Source of the DNA: Lycorma delicatula
Taxonomy: Eukaryota > Arthropoda > Insecta > Hemiptera > Fulgoridae
Assembly: GCF_047948215.1 (NCBI RefSeq)
Contig: NC_134464.1
Location: 37,085,520-37,149,519, forward strand
Direction: 5' to 3'
DNA: 64,000 nucleotides
In this document: positions 1-10,918 of the stretch, piece by piece
Layout: every line of letters starts with the position of its first letter
Numbering within the stretch: position 1 is the stretch's first letter
Position numbers and translations under genes: made by a program
Notes under the pieces: generated by a model
What the model was told of the DNA's origin: nothing
The model's input: only the letters and a program-made list of their open reading frames with translations
Database searches by the model: none

Positions 1-64
1 TCATTTTCAAATTAGTTGTATTTTATGGAAATATATTTTAAATTAATAATTTATTTATAACATT

Positions 65-1270
65 ATCATCCCCCATTATATAGCGCTTCGTCCGCGCTAT
101 ATGATTACTTGCGTTTTCTGTTGCGATCAGAGGAAATTTAGCCGGTCACGGTTCACTTCACTCACCCTTCACGCCTAGCCGGAGGCCGGGTTTTGTGGCT
201 CTTCACTGCCATACAGTGTTCATTAAACTTACGCTTGTGAGAATAATAATCATAAATAAAAATTAAACATGTTCAATTTTCAAAACATATCTGTGTATTG
301 TAATTTCTTCAGAGCAATAATTTGGTCAGTACAGGACCCGAAACTTTGAGTATTCTAAGAATGTGGGTTTCATAACAGTCAGCATCCATCTGGAAACCCA
401 CCGGGTTGATCTAGTGGTGAACGCGTCTTCCCAAATTAGTTGATTTGGAAGTCCAGATTTGCGGCGTTCAAGTCCTAGTAAAGGGAGTTACTTTTATACA
501 GATTTGAATACTAAATCGTGGATACCGGTGATTGGGTTTCAAATAACCACACATCTCAGGAATGGTCGAACTGGGACTATACAAGATTACACTTCATTTA
601 CACTCATAACTATCATCCTGATTCATCCTCTAAAATAATACCTGGACGGTAATTCCCGGAGGCTAAACAGGAAAAAGAGAAGAGCATCCATCTGGAAAAT
701 ATTAGTTATAACTGGTTATCCGTACTCGTACGGGTAAAAATTATTTTCTCAGTTCTTAGCGTTACCCGACAAACATCACTAGCAGTTGACCGTACATCGT
801 GTCTCATTTTCTTTCTTTTAATTACGTTAATTTTGTGTTTTTTAGTCATAAAACCGGAGGATGGTGCAGCCAATCGCGTTGCACATACAGTAACAGTAGC
901 AGTAGCTATGCTAGTTGAGCCGCCGCGCTGTAAACTGCACCACCCCTTATAAAATCGAAATAAAAAACCCAAAAATCCTTTTTAGCTATTTTTCTGAAGA
1001 GTATTTGCAAGCGTACCTAGTCAATATCTAGTTTAATATAGTCATGAATATATATTTATATATAGTTTTACCTTTCTTCACTCCTTTCAAGGTTAAATAT
1101 AGAATAACCTAGAAATTGGTTTTTTGCTATTTACATGATAATTACACCCATAAGAAATCAAGTTAATATTTTATTTGTTAACGAAAAATTAAAAAAATAA
1201 ACATTTCATTTACACTCTATTTAATCCTTTAAACTCTGAATTTCAAATAATCCTTTTTTAGTGTACACTT
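65..1270 (+). repeat. Dispersed repeat D, copy 1, split by a SINE
   Basis: Unclassified interspersed repeat. It shares its opening (ctatatggttacttgcg-like) and body with copies near 5.8, 6.64 and 7.27 kb, including the stretch ending in a T-rich tail before 1270. A SINE-B at 397-682 interrupts it. The copy at 5.8 kb lacks the SINE and shows the uninterrupted order. No coding frame is convincing. Ends are approximate. Confidence 0.6.
397..682 (+). repeat. tRNA-derived SINE, family B, full length
   Basis: The tRNA-like head holds an A-box-like stretch (gatctagtggtgaacgcg) and a B-box-like stretch (gttcaagtcctag). A unique body follows, then the tail with catcctctaaaataatacct and ccggaggctaaac. 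It is flanked by a perfect 16-bp target-site duplication, agcatccatctggaaa, at 381-396 and 683-698. This fits LINE-driven insertion. It sits inside repeat D copy 1. Confidence 0.85.
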
Positions 1271-1274
1271 AGGT

Positions 1275-1335
1275 GTCCATCGTTAGGTATTATTGCTTCA
1301 GAGGATGAGATGAATGATTTGTAGCGTGTGTGAAT
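1275..1335 (-). repeat. SINE-A 3' fragment
   Basis: The reverse strand matches the SINE-A tail: acacgctacaaatcattcat followed by catcctctgaagcaataata. The tRNA head is missing. It joins repeat D to repeat C. Confidence 0.6.
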
Positions 1336-1589
1336 AAAATTTCGATAGCGATGAAACTTTGAGGAATGGTTGGACGCAGGGAAGGTTTCTGAATTAGTTT
1401 GGACCCGCTAGGTGGCGCTGGCGTCGAGATATTTCGAAAAATTGTATCTATGGTCCGATTTGCCTCATATTCAGAATATGAATATTAGTTACGTGAAAAG
1501 AAATATTTTGCAAAACCTATACCCGCTAGGTGGGGCCGGTATCGAGATATTTACGAAACAAACAAACAAATATACAAACAGACTTTTTT

Positions 1590-1620
<31 letters not shown>

Positions 1621-2440
1621 GAACACAATTATGTTTTCTCAGACTTTGTCTGAAAAAACAGAACATTACGTAACTTCACAAAATGTAACCTTTCACTTTG
1701 TCAAAGTCAGAATGTAAACAAATCCAATTGACAAAACAGCAGCACTATCTATCGGATTTATTTCAAACCACTCTCCAAACACAGTAGTCGGTAGAAAATA
1801 AGTTTTTAACGAAAAGAGATACGGCTGCAAAATCATCATAATTAATACTGAACATTAACAAACTTACAAAACATTACGGAATTTCCAAAATTTAACTTTT
1901 CACTTTAGAAAACCTGAAGGTAAATAAATCCAATTGTCTAAACAGCACTAGCTATCGAATTTAATTCAAACTACTCTCTAAACATAGTAGTCGATTCAAA
2001 ATACCCTTAACTTTCTTTGTACTGGTCAGATCAAGGATTTCAATACATTTAAACCTTCTCCGGACAATACGGACCATTTTGAAAAAACCCGTGCTTAAAT
2101 CGGTCTAGTAGTTTTTTATTCTAAATCGGACACACGTACGAATATTGCCTTTTATATATATATATAGAAGAAGAAAGTCAGTTTGTATATTTGTTTGTTG
2201 CGTAAATATCTCGACACAACGCCACCTACCGAGTATAGTTTTTGGAAAACTTTTCTTTTCATATAACTAATATATATTCTGAATATGTGCCAAATCGGTC
2301 CATAAATACAATTTTTGTAAATATCTCAACCCTAGCACAATCTAGCGGGTCCATATTAAGTTTCATCGCATTCGGATGAATGGTATAGGAACGCAAATGG
2401 TTTAAACAAACATTCATTTTTAATATATATGTATAGATAA
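1336..2440. repeat. Dispersed repeat C, two copies head to head
   Basis: The first part (1336-1592, plus strand) carries the module ccgctaggtggcgctgg...tcgagatattt twice. A (TA)n tract at 1593-1620 follows. From about 1640 to 2440 the same family runs on the minus strand, with two sub-copies of the segment that reads ccgataggtagtgctg in sense orientation (near 1672-1790 and 1875-1992). The order matches the plus-strand copy at 8640-9175. It is noncoding and its class is unknown. Confidence 0.6.
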
Positions 2441-2799
2441 GAATAAAAGTTATACTCGGTATTTTTTTAAAATGAAAATTTATCATCGTAATTGTTCACT
2501 CTTAATTTAATTTTTAATTTAATTTGTTTTTAATATTAATAATTCTATTAATTTACGTTTGTCGCTTTTTCTGATAATGAATAATGTTTTCAAAAATTAA
2601 TTTTATTATTAATAACAAATAAATACTGTGGTTATTAATATCAAATGAGATGAAATATCTGCAAAGATAATTAAATTATTTTTTTTTTTTAAATTAACAA
2701 AAATTAAATTAACAAATTGATTTACAGAAATACAAAAAAGTAAATGGGGAAAAATCATATATTTACTCTAATTAATTAATATTTTATTCTCATATATTA
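2441..2799. other. A+T-rich spacer
   Basis: Low-complexity A+T-rich sequence. I see no gene, tRNA or recognisable element. Confidence 0.6.
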
Positions 2800-3284
2800 C
2801 AAGTGAATTGTTTGGTACCATTCATCCGTCTGCGATAAAACTTTGGTGAGTTGTGCGCACGCCTGCGAAGATTTCTGAATTAATTTGAACGCGCTAGGTA
2901 GCACTGGGGTCGAGATATTTCGGAAAATTGTATTTATGGTCCGATTTGACTCATATTCAGAATATGTGTTACGTGGAAAGAAATACCTCTGCAAAAAATG
3001 GATCTGCTAGATGGCGCTGGGGTTGAGATACTTTGAAAAATTGTATTTATGGTCTGATTTGGCTCATATTCAGAATATACATTAGTTACGTGAAAAGAAA
3101 ATATTTTGCGAAAAATGGAAAAAAGGAATAGGAAGAAAGGGAAGAAAGGGAAAAGGTAAAAACGAAAAAAGGAAGATGGGAAGAAGGGAAAAAGGGAAAG
3201 GTTAAATTTAGTGAATTTCCGTAAGGTTCAGTTCTATAATGTTTATCAAATTTTCATCTGTGTTCGTTTAATGTGTGTGTGGTG

Positions 3285-3323
<39 letters not shown>

Positions 3324-3380
3324 GTACGAGTATATATGTACTCAAGTCTTGCAATCACGAATCATTGCCGGATCAGCTTG
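2800..3380 (+). repeat. Dispersed repeat C, copy with a polypurine tract
   Basis: Two C modules (gctaggtagcactggggtcg and a near copy about 120 bp on) are followed at 3113-3200 by an almost pure purine tract. A degraded C tail, (TA)n at 3287-3322 and the end motif tcattgccggatcagctt come next. The end motif matches the ends near 9170 and 58400. Confidence 0.6.
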
Positions 3381-5130
3381 TTCTAGACAAATTATATTTT
3401 TAAAATTCAAGAATAATATAATGAAGTCATAAAACTTGAAATAAACCTTTCAACTTTCTCGGCGAACATGGTTTTTTGCAAATATTTCAGTTTTAGGGTG
3501 CAGTTAGTACAAGTACATAAAAAAAAAAAAAATTTTTGTACGTGTGTTGCAGTGCTTTTGCTCTTATATCTCACGATTTAACAACCCGATTTTCTTCAAA
3601 TTTGATTATAATATTTCAATATATCAGGCATAGATCATAATAATTTTTTTTTTAATTCGTTAAATATACGCAAAAATCAACCTTGATTTCCTTCGGAGGG
3701 ATTTTAGAAAAAAAATTTACTTGGTAGATTTTTTAACACAACGCACAAATAAATTATCAAAACATTAAAAAGAGAATCAATCCCCATCCCCAAAAAATCA
3801 ATCCCCAAAATATTATTATTATTTTTTTTAAATCGGTTTATAATTAACGTTAAAAAAAGTGATAAATTCTTACTTATTTATTTATTTAGAAATAAGATTT
3901 GTGTGGCTTTTATTTGTCTACTGATATAATTGATATTTTTCAGAAAAAAAAATTTGTAATACGCAAGCAAACTTAATAGTAAAAATGATTTATTTCTGAT
4001 TTCCAGTTTTCTCTTTTATTATGGCAAATTTCTAATAATTATTTTTAAAAAAAAGCCATAGTTATTTAAAAAAAAGAAAAGAAAAAAAATATTGATAATA
4101 GTGAGGGAATTGCCAGCAATTCATCAATAATTTAAACGTTTCCTTTGCGAATTTACCGTCAAGTTGAAAACAATGAATTTTATATTCAGATCAACCGAAC
4201 AGGGTTGCCTGCGTGATGTGCATGCTTAGATGTTGTTAACGTTCATCAACAGCACACTCACTCCTAGTTGATTTATGTCAACGTGCATTTAAACTTCTCA
4301 TTTACGGTACTCACATAAATCTAAACAACCAACATTTTTTAATTGTAGTTTCTATTTTAATTGTAGTTTTTTTTTTGGGAGGGAAGGGAGATTTAGATTC
4401 TTAAAAAAAAAATTGTAAAATATAAAAAATGGAAGGGTGTTTTTTCTCGCTTTTTTATGTAATCTTTTAGCCGAGGAGTTATGTATATATATATATAATA
4501 TAATAATATAATATTACTCTAATATACATATTAGAGTAATATTATGTATTTTTGTAATAATATTAAATAAAATCAATATAAGTTTAATATTGTACAAGTT
4601 ATTTTACTAATAAAATATTTGATCTTGAAATACATTTTTTTAAAAATCAATCATTACTTCTGTATTTTTCAAATTGAATAAAATATTCTCAATTCATTTT
4701 AAAAATAAATAAGGGATTTTCTTTTGAAAATACTCGCTTAAATATACACTAGTGATTGAATTCTTTATGCATTCATATTTTATACTAACAATCAATTTTC
4801 TTTCTAACATTATATCCAATGTAATTTAACATATAAAATTTTTACATATAACAAAAAACTGAAAGTAAATATCGTTATTTACTCAAGTCAATAGTGTTTA
4901 CCTAACTTCTTAGCTTTGAAAATTGCTTTTCAGAGACATTCAATTTTTATATAAAATGTATAACAAGTTGAGTTATCGGAAAATAAATTTTTGTTATTTT
5001 TTTTTTATTTATCAGATTGCATTTTTATATAATATTTATATGAATTATTTTAAAAGTAATTTATTTTTTTATGAGATTATGAATTCGGTATATAACCTCG
5101 AAGCTTGTACTGAGGATTGTAGAATGGAAA
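3381..5130. other. A+T-rich stretch without genes
   Basis: No coding frame with a recognisable protein is present. The only structure is an 18-bp-arm palindrome at 4508-4545. Short open frames here consist of A+T-rich low-complexity residues. Confidence 0.6.
4508..4545. repeat. Perfect palindrome, 18-bp arms
   Basis: Arm ataatattactctaatat (4508-4525) is the exact reverse complement of 4528-4545, with a 2-nt spacer. A (TA)n-like tract lies just before it. It could form a cruciform or be the remnant of an inverted insertion. Confidence 0.85.
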
Positions 5131-5135
5131 TTTTG

Positions 5136-5222
5136 TAACGTGTAAAAAATGTCATGCCAAATCGAACCCGGAACCATCTGGATAAAAGGCTGAGACGCTA
5201 ATACTCCATTCCGACAGTGATG
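5136..5222 (-). repeat. SINE-A head, degraded
   Basis: The reverse strand shows gagacgctaatactc-like A-box and B-box remnants (ccgggttcgatttggcatga in sense order). The tail is absent. Confidence 0.55.
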
Positions 5223-5760
5223 TTGTATTTGTAATATTTCTATGGTTTAGAAAAGATTAGAGGCCATAGTTATGGTCTTATTAGGAAGGATAGAACTTGA
5301 GAATTCGCGGATCGGTCCACTGACAATCTCCACCAGGTCAAATCAAGAATGATTTTTCTCTACAGGTCCAAACACTCGGCATGGTGTAACCAGAGTATTT
5401 TTATATCCATTGAACTGAAAATAAGAAAGAAGTGGGGAAAATAAAGAAAAAGATCTGTGGGGAGGAAAGATCATCTGTCATTAAAGGATCTGCAATACGA
5501 CACGAACTCTCCTACCTAGAAAAATCTCAATATTGCCTTCAGATAATGAGAACTTGAGATAAATTCTTCAGGATAAATTATGTTCAATAATACATTGTTG
5601 ATACATTATACATATTATATTAGAATAATTAGGAAAGGTAAAAGTTTATGAAGTTTTAACTCATATTAATTTATTTATGAGTGAAATCTTCAGCTTCGAA
5701 GCCCAGTTTTAGTTGTTGAAAGTGAATGCAGAATATTTTCGTAAAAAAAATACCAATACA
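5223..5760. other. Unclassified, no gene seen
   Basis: Moderately complex sequence without a long open frame. It does not match the other repeats in the window. Confidence 0.45.
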
Positions 5761-5761
5761 G

Positions 5762-5764
<3 letters not shown>

Positions 5765-5796
<32 letters not shown>
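5765..5796. repeat. (TA)n microsatellite
   Basis: An uninterrupted TA run lies directly before repeat D copy 2. TA runs border most C and D copies. Confidence 0.9.
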
Positions 5797-5797
<1 letters not shown>

Positions 5798-5799
<2 letters not shown>

Positions 5800-6580
5800 T
5801 ACTAGCCAATCAGGACTTGCTTCGCTTCCTTTCACATCTAGCCAATGTGGTCAAATAAATAACAAATAAAGCATGTTCATTTTATACAAACTATCAGTGT
5901 ATGGTAATCTTTTCAGAGCAACAGTTTGGTCAACACATGACTCAAAACTTTCTGAAGTACGCGGGTTTCCAGAATAGTCGGGTCTCAACTTAAAAATATT
6001 AATTTTAGCTAATTATCCTTCCTTCTACGGGTAAAACGATTTTTAGCACGGTTCTTAGCGTTACCCGACATACACCATCCAGAGGTGATCATAAAATTTC
6101 CTTCCCATTTTTAAAAAAATTTTTTTTAATCAAGTAACCGAAAACATGTGCAGCTAGTTGCGTCGCATCGCACACACAATAAAACTAGTAGTGACTGCGC
6201 TGGTTGAGCTGCTGTGGCGTACACCTTCGCATTTTTAAAGGTACTTTTATTCATAACCGAAAGAGATCTCGAAAAATACCTTTTTTGTCGAAAATTTAAT
6301 TTCACATAATGTAAGTGTGTGAATTAGATTTGACCAACGGTTTGGCCATTGTAAAGTTGAACATCTGTAAAGAATGTTGTATGAGTGTTACCGCAAGCCA
6401 TTAAAAAGTTCACCACCTTGAAATTGTGGAACATTTCGTAAAGGTCCTATGTTTTTTCTAGGTGCTCGGGGATGTAGCGAAAAAAAAAGTTTTTTCTAGG
6501 TATCAAAACTAAGTTCATACAAAATTTCAGCTCAATCGGTCAAGTAGTTTTTGCCTGAACAGAATCACAGCAACACTAGA
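5798..6580 (+). repeat. Dispersed repeat D, copy 2
   Basis: Starts with ctagccaatcaggacttgct. It matches copy 1 through tatcagtgtatggtaat, acgggtaaaa and ttagcgttacccgaca, but without a SINE at the site occupied in copy 1, so it serves as the empty-site reference. Confidence 0.65.
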
Positions 6581-6582
6581 TT

Positions 6583-6583
<1 letters not shown>

Positions 6584-6638
<55 letters not shown>
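6584..6638. repeat. (TA)n microsatellite
   Basis: About 55 bp of TA dinucleotides between repeat D copies 2 and 3. Confidence 0.9.
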
Positions 6639-6639
<1 letters not shown>

Positions 6640-6642
<3 letters not shown>

Positions 6643-7265
6643 GGATCCCCGTCTCGGCTTTGCCCGTGCTATATGGTTACTTGAGTTTTCCGTTGCGGTC
6701 AATTATTCTTTATTTTATGTTTTTTAGTTAAGTAATTGAAGGGAAATGCATCCAGTCGTGGGTTCACTTACAGAACAGTGGCAGTGGCTGTCTTGGTTGA
6801 GCCGCCACGCCGTACAACGTTGCACCCTTTAAAAAATCGAAATTAAAAAAAAAAAGCCGAAAATGATTTTTTGATATTTATTTGTACAATATTGGCAAGC
6901 CTTAATTAGTGAATATTTCGATTAGTGTAGTTGAAAATGAGGAAAATCTGCAATCATCGTTCGAAATTTTTTTAACCTATCTTCATTTCTTTCAAGGTCG
7001 AATTTCAAAAAAATTTGCATTTGGTTTTTATATATTTATATAAAAATTACATACATAAATAATTCCTCATTTATTACCGAGAAATTAAAATAATTGTAAA
7101 TTCCATTATTACTGCATTTTAACCCATTAAATTCGGAATTTCCAAAAATCCTTTTGTGTGCTCTTACACCATAAGAAAAATTTGCCTACAAATTTTCATC
7201 AATTTATATGTTCAATAATTATTGCTGGACGTTGTTATGAATTACTCAGGAGATGTTGTTTTATA
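6640..7265 (+). repeat. Dispersed repeat D, copy 3
   Basis: Opens with cggctttgcccgtgctatat and follows the D body through the gagccgccacgccgtac segment and the T-rich tail. It ends in a short TA run before copy 4, giving a same-orientation tandem pair. Confidence 0.65.
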
Positions 7266-7271
7266 TATATA

Positions 7272-7810
7272 GATTAACTAGCAGACCCGTCACAGCTTTG
7301 CACGCACTATATGGTTTGTTACTTGCGTTTCCCGTCGAGGTCAAGGGAAGTTTATATCGTCGAATCTCTTAGAAATAACCAAAATAAAAAAACAATTCGA
7401 AAATTGTTTTTAGATATTTATCCTCAATCTAGTAAAACTCTCATTTAGTATAGTCATAAATAGGTAAAATTTGCAAACATTTTTCAAATTCTTTTTGCCT
7501 TTCTTCAACCAAGAATTCAACATTGAAGTTGCAAAAAATCTAGAAATTGATTTTTTGATCCTCATGTAAATGAAGATTTACACACAACAAAAATCAAGTT
7601 GATATTTTCATTTGTTACCGAGAAATTAAAAAAAAAATTGCAAATTTCATTTTTACTCCATTTTAACATTTTAAACTTGTAATTTCAAATTTTTTTTTTT
7701 AGTGCATTTACACTGAGAAGATCACGCATTTTACCATTTATCATTCATTTATCTTCAGTAGTTTTAGCTAGGCGTTGAATCAGTCACTCGGTATGGACAT
7801 GTTATTTTAT
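7272..7810 (+). repeat. Dispersed repeat D, copy 4
   Basis: Begins ctagcagacccgtcacagct, a start that is the reverse of the C-family end motif (tgccgggtctgctag). The central part is shorter than in copies 1-3. It ends at a TA run, and repeat C starts right after it. Confidence 0.65.
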
Positions 7811-7829
7811 ATCTTATATATATATAAAC

Positions 7830-8215
7830 TAATGTTTGTTTGTTTGTCCCGTATGCGTTCCTATATCATTCAACCGATTGTGATGAAACTTTGGTGAGTT
7901 GTTGTGCGCACGCCCGCGAAGGTTTCTGAATTAGGTTTGATCCGCTAGGTGGGCGTTGGGGTCGAGATATTTCGAAAAATTATATTTATGGTCCGGTTTG
8001 GTTCATATTCGGAATATGAATTAAATTTAAAGAATTACCTCTGCAAAATAAGGGCCCGTTAGATGGCGCTGGGATTGAGATATTCGGAAAAATTTCATTT
8101 ATGGTCCGATTTGGCTCATATTCAGAATATATTAGTTGCGTGAAAGAAATATTTTTGCTAAAAATAAACCCGCTAGGTAGCGCTGAGGTTGAAATATTTA
8201 TTAACATTTAATCAT
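7830..8215 (+). repeat. Dispersed repeat C, copy with three tandem modules
   Basis: Starts with tgtttgtttgtcccgtatgc. Three modules follow at a spacing of about 114 bp (ctaggtgggcgttgg near 7945, ttagatggcgctggg near 8059, ctaggtagcgctgag near 8172). Confidence 0.65.
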
Positions 8216-8223
8216 ATAATAAC

Positions 8224-8326
8224 TGGTACAGGGTTCGAATCCCGGTCATGCATAGCATTTTCACAAATTATTCATTCATCTCATCCTCTGGAGCAACATA
8301 CCAAAGGTATTCCCGGAGGCTACATA
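8224..8326 (+). repeat. SINE-A, 5'-truncated
   Basis: Retains the B box (gggttcgaatcccggtcatg), the body and the shared tail (tcatcctctggagcaacata, cccggaggctac). The first half of the tRNA-like head is missing. Confidence 0.7.
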
Positions 8327-8639
8327 TCATATATATAGGTTATATATCATATGATAACTGTCTGAGGAAGTCGATACTTACATAGACAACTATCGATATA
8401 GACAATGACAATCTATATAGACGATATCCTCGATATATACAATTAAATTAAATTTAGTAAAAGAAGTTTTAGTTTATTTATTTATACGTTTTTTTAAGAG
8501 TTTAATGACTACAGAGGGGCCTAGGGTGCAGATCCCCCTGGTTAGACGGTAAAGGCAAGTGAAGCAAGCCTTGACTAACTAAACATCCCTAATCGCGATG
8601 AGAAACGCAAGTAACCATATAGTGCGGGCGATGATGAGA
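8327..8639. other. Unclassified spacer with a reversed D fragment
   Basis: A run of cgatatagacaa-like short repeats is followed by an unplaced stretch. At about 8598-8640 the minus strand shows the D opening (actatatggttacttgcg). No gene is seen. Confidence 0.45.
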
Positions 8640-9175
8640 CGGATCGGCTAGAAAATTGTATTTTTAGTCCGATTTGGTTCGTATTCATAATATATATATT
8701 AGATACGTGAAAACCTATACTCGCTAGGTGGCGTCGGTGTCGAGATATTTGTAAAACAAACAAATATACAAAGAGACTTTCTTCTTCTATATATAAAAAA
8801 GGCAATGTTCGTATGTATGTCCGCTATAGACTAAAAAATACTGAACCGTTTTACGCGCGGGTTTTTACAAAATGGTCCGTGTTGCCCGGAGAAGGTTTAA
8901 AGCTATTGAAATCCTCGATCTGTCCAGTAGAAAGAAAGTTAGGGATATTTTTAACCTACTAATGTGTTTAGTAAGTGGTTTGAATTAAATCCGATAGGTA
9001 GTGCTGTTGTTGTGTCTGTTTATATTCTGACTTTTATAAAGTCAAAAGTTAAATTTTGTGAAGTTCCATGTTAAGTTTTCTAATGTTTTATCAAACTTTC
9101 AATTATGTTCATTATATATATATATATATACTCAAATCTAGAAATAGCAAAGCATTGCCGGGTCTGCTAGTAGAT
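8640..9175 (+). repeat. Dispersed repeat C, most complete copy
   Basis: One C module is followed by the cggagaaggtttaa segment, the ccgataggtagtgctg segment, a TA run at about 9113-9130 and the end motif attgccgggtctgctag. The minus-strand copy at 1640-2440 has the same order. Confidence 0.65.
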
Positions 9176-9179
9176 TATA

Positions 9180-10050
9180 AATTTTCATTATTCATGAACC
9201 GCATTCAAAATGATGTACTTGCTAGGAAAAGGTGACAAGGAGCAAAGAGAAGGAAAAAGATCTTTAGCTTATTTATAATCAAATTTCTTGAATCATTAAA
9301 CATATATATTGTATACTTGCATTTAGTTTTAATTCCTATTGCTTAAATAAAAAAACATGTTTATAATTTAAACCGTTTACTTTAAACGATTGCGGTGATT
9401 TTAAGAAAAAAAAAAACAGTTCACTAATATCAAATTAGTTCTATTGATTTCATTCAACTCCCGTTAATTTATTTTTTTAATTTGTAATATTTTTCGTTTT
9501 GTTGCTAAATTACTTTGCTTTCGTTCATATTCTCTGCTATTCATAAGTTATTAGAAATATTAGTGGTTCCATTAGGCTGCTGTTCGACGTAATGCATCGC
9601 GTATAAAAAAAAATTTGCAAATGATTGAGTAACGAACTTCAATTTTCATTTCTTATTCTTCACATTCTTTTTCCTTCTCTTTATTTTCATTAATCTGATG
9701 ATTTTACTTGTCATACCATCAGTAATCACTCCTTTTTTTTATATTTACAATCCCATTTATCAATAGTCAATCATGGTACAGCTATTTTTTTTTTATTTTT
9801 TTTTTTATATAATCCCTATCTAATTGGCTACCAAGGCGCATTGTCAGTCTACTTCCTAAATTTATTTTAATACTTAATCTGAATTTAACTTTTTAATTAA
9901 TTTACATTTTATATTTTATTACTAACATTATTGCATCAATTAGTAGAATGTTTTGTTATTTTTTTACAAAAATGTTATTTCAAGCTATTGCTACATTATA
10001 TATATATATCTATGAAATAGAAATAGATATTTCATATCTATGAAATATAT
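9180..10050. other. A+T-rich stretch without genes
   Basis: Low-complexity A+T-rich DNA with T runs. At about 10008-10045 the motif atctatgaaata occurs twice with an inverted tatttcata between the copies. No coding frame is supported. Confidence 0.6.
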
Positions 10051-10055
10051 ATATA

Positions 10056-10885
10056 TAATAATAATAATAATAACCCGTGTAATAACCCTGTACGAGGTTC
10101 CTGATGAGAGACAAAAGATGGATGCGTGGCGCGCGGATGAGCTTCATGGGAGATTTGCAGCCTCCGTGCGTGGATGAGGGTATTGACTTTACGTGGTGCT
10201 GCCTCCTTTACGTGGTTGAAGAACGTCAAATTGTTTGCTGATTTGCGTTTGAAATCCAGGATTCGGTAGTGAGCACGCTCAGTTATCGGAAGCACATATT
10301 CAAGGACCTTGCGGTGGTCGTGGATAATTGGCGTTTGTGTGGGAGTACAAACGAGTCTGTGGAGCACATGATTAATGGCTACCAGATTCTGGCCCCAAAA
10401 GAATTCACGTCCCGACACAATAATGTGGCTCGCATTCTCCATCAGAGGCTACCCTGAACCTGGAACTTCTTGATGTGTCTGTCTCTTACTACAGGTGTGT
10501 TCCTCTGCCCGTGTAGGAAAATGACTGTTATAGGATTTATTACGATCGCGCGGTCCTCACGGATAATCCAGTGGCCCACAATCATCCAGATATTGTTGTG
10601 ATTAAAAAAAAAGGAAAACTTCACCTGGATCATCGATGGGACGATACCACTGGCCGTTAACATCCAGAAAAAATATGCCGAGAAGATGTCAAAGTACAAG
10701 GATTTGGCGGATTAGGTCAGGACCCAGCGAGAGGTTATAATAGAGAGGGTTACCACAGAACATTTATGATATGATTTTACCATAGTTTTAACCCCTAATC
10801 TTGTCTCCTTTAGGCCGGGGGGGTCTATTAACCGGTAACTATTACCGTGAATAATAATAATAGTAATAATAATAACAATAATTAT
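10056..10885 (+). pseudogene. 3' end of an R4/Dong-type LINE between TAA repeats
   Basis: The plus strand encodes, across frameshifts and stops, the C-terminal part of an R4-clade (Dong, Rex6) reverse transcriptase. Visible pieces are a YRKHIFKD-like stretch, a zinc-knuckle-like region (WRLCGSTNESVEHMINGY, last Cys replaced by Tyr), SRHNNVARILHQ, and YYDRAVLTD then HPDIVVIKKKGKL, IPLAVNIQKKYAEKMSKY. The last pieces resemble the restriction-like endonuclease domain that cuts the target in this clade. The longest clean frame is 10269-10457. The relic is 5'-truncated: no RT core is present. Both edges are TAA/AAT microsatellite (about 10056-10076 and 10849-10885), fitting the TAA-repeat preference described for Dong. 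The minus-strand frame at 10038-10442 is a shadow. Clade assignment is from recalled family motifs. Confidence 0.7.
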
Positions 10886-10918
10886 AATTGGTTATTTAAA
10901 GGTGCTGACTAACTTCTA

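Noticed and set aside
10038..10442. 134-codon minus-strand open frame
   Set aside because: It lies antisense to the R4/Dong-type LINE relic, whose plus-strand protein motifs are recognisable. The minus frame is a shadow.
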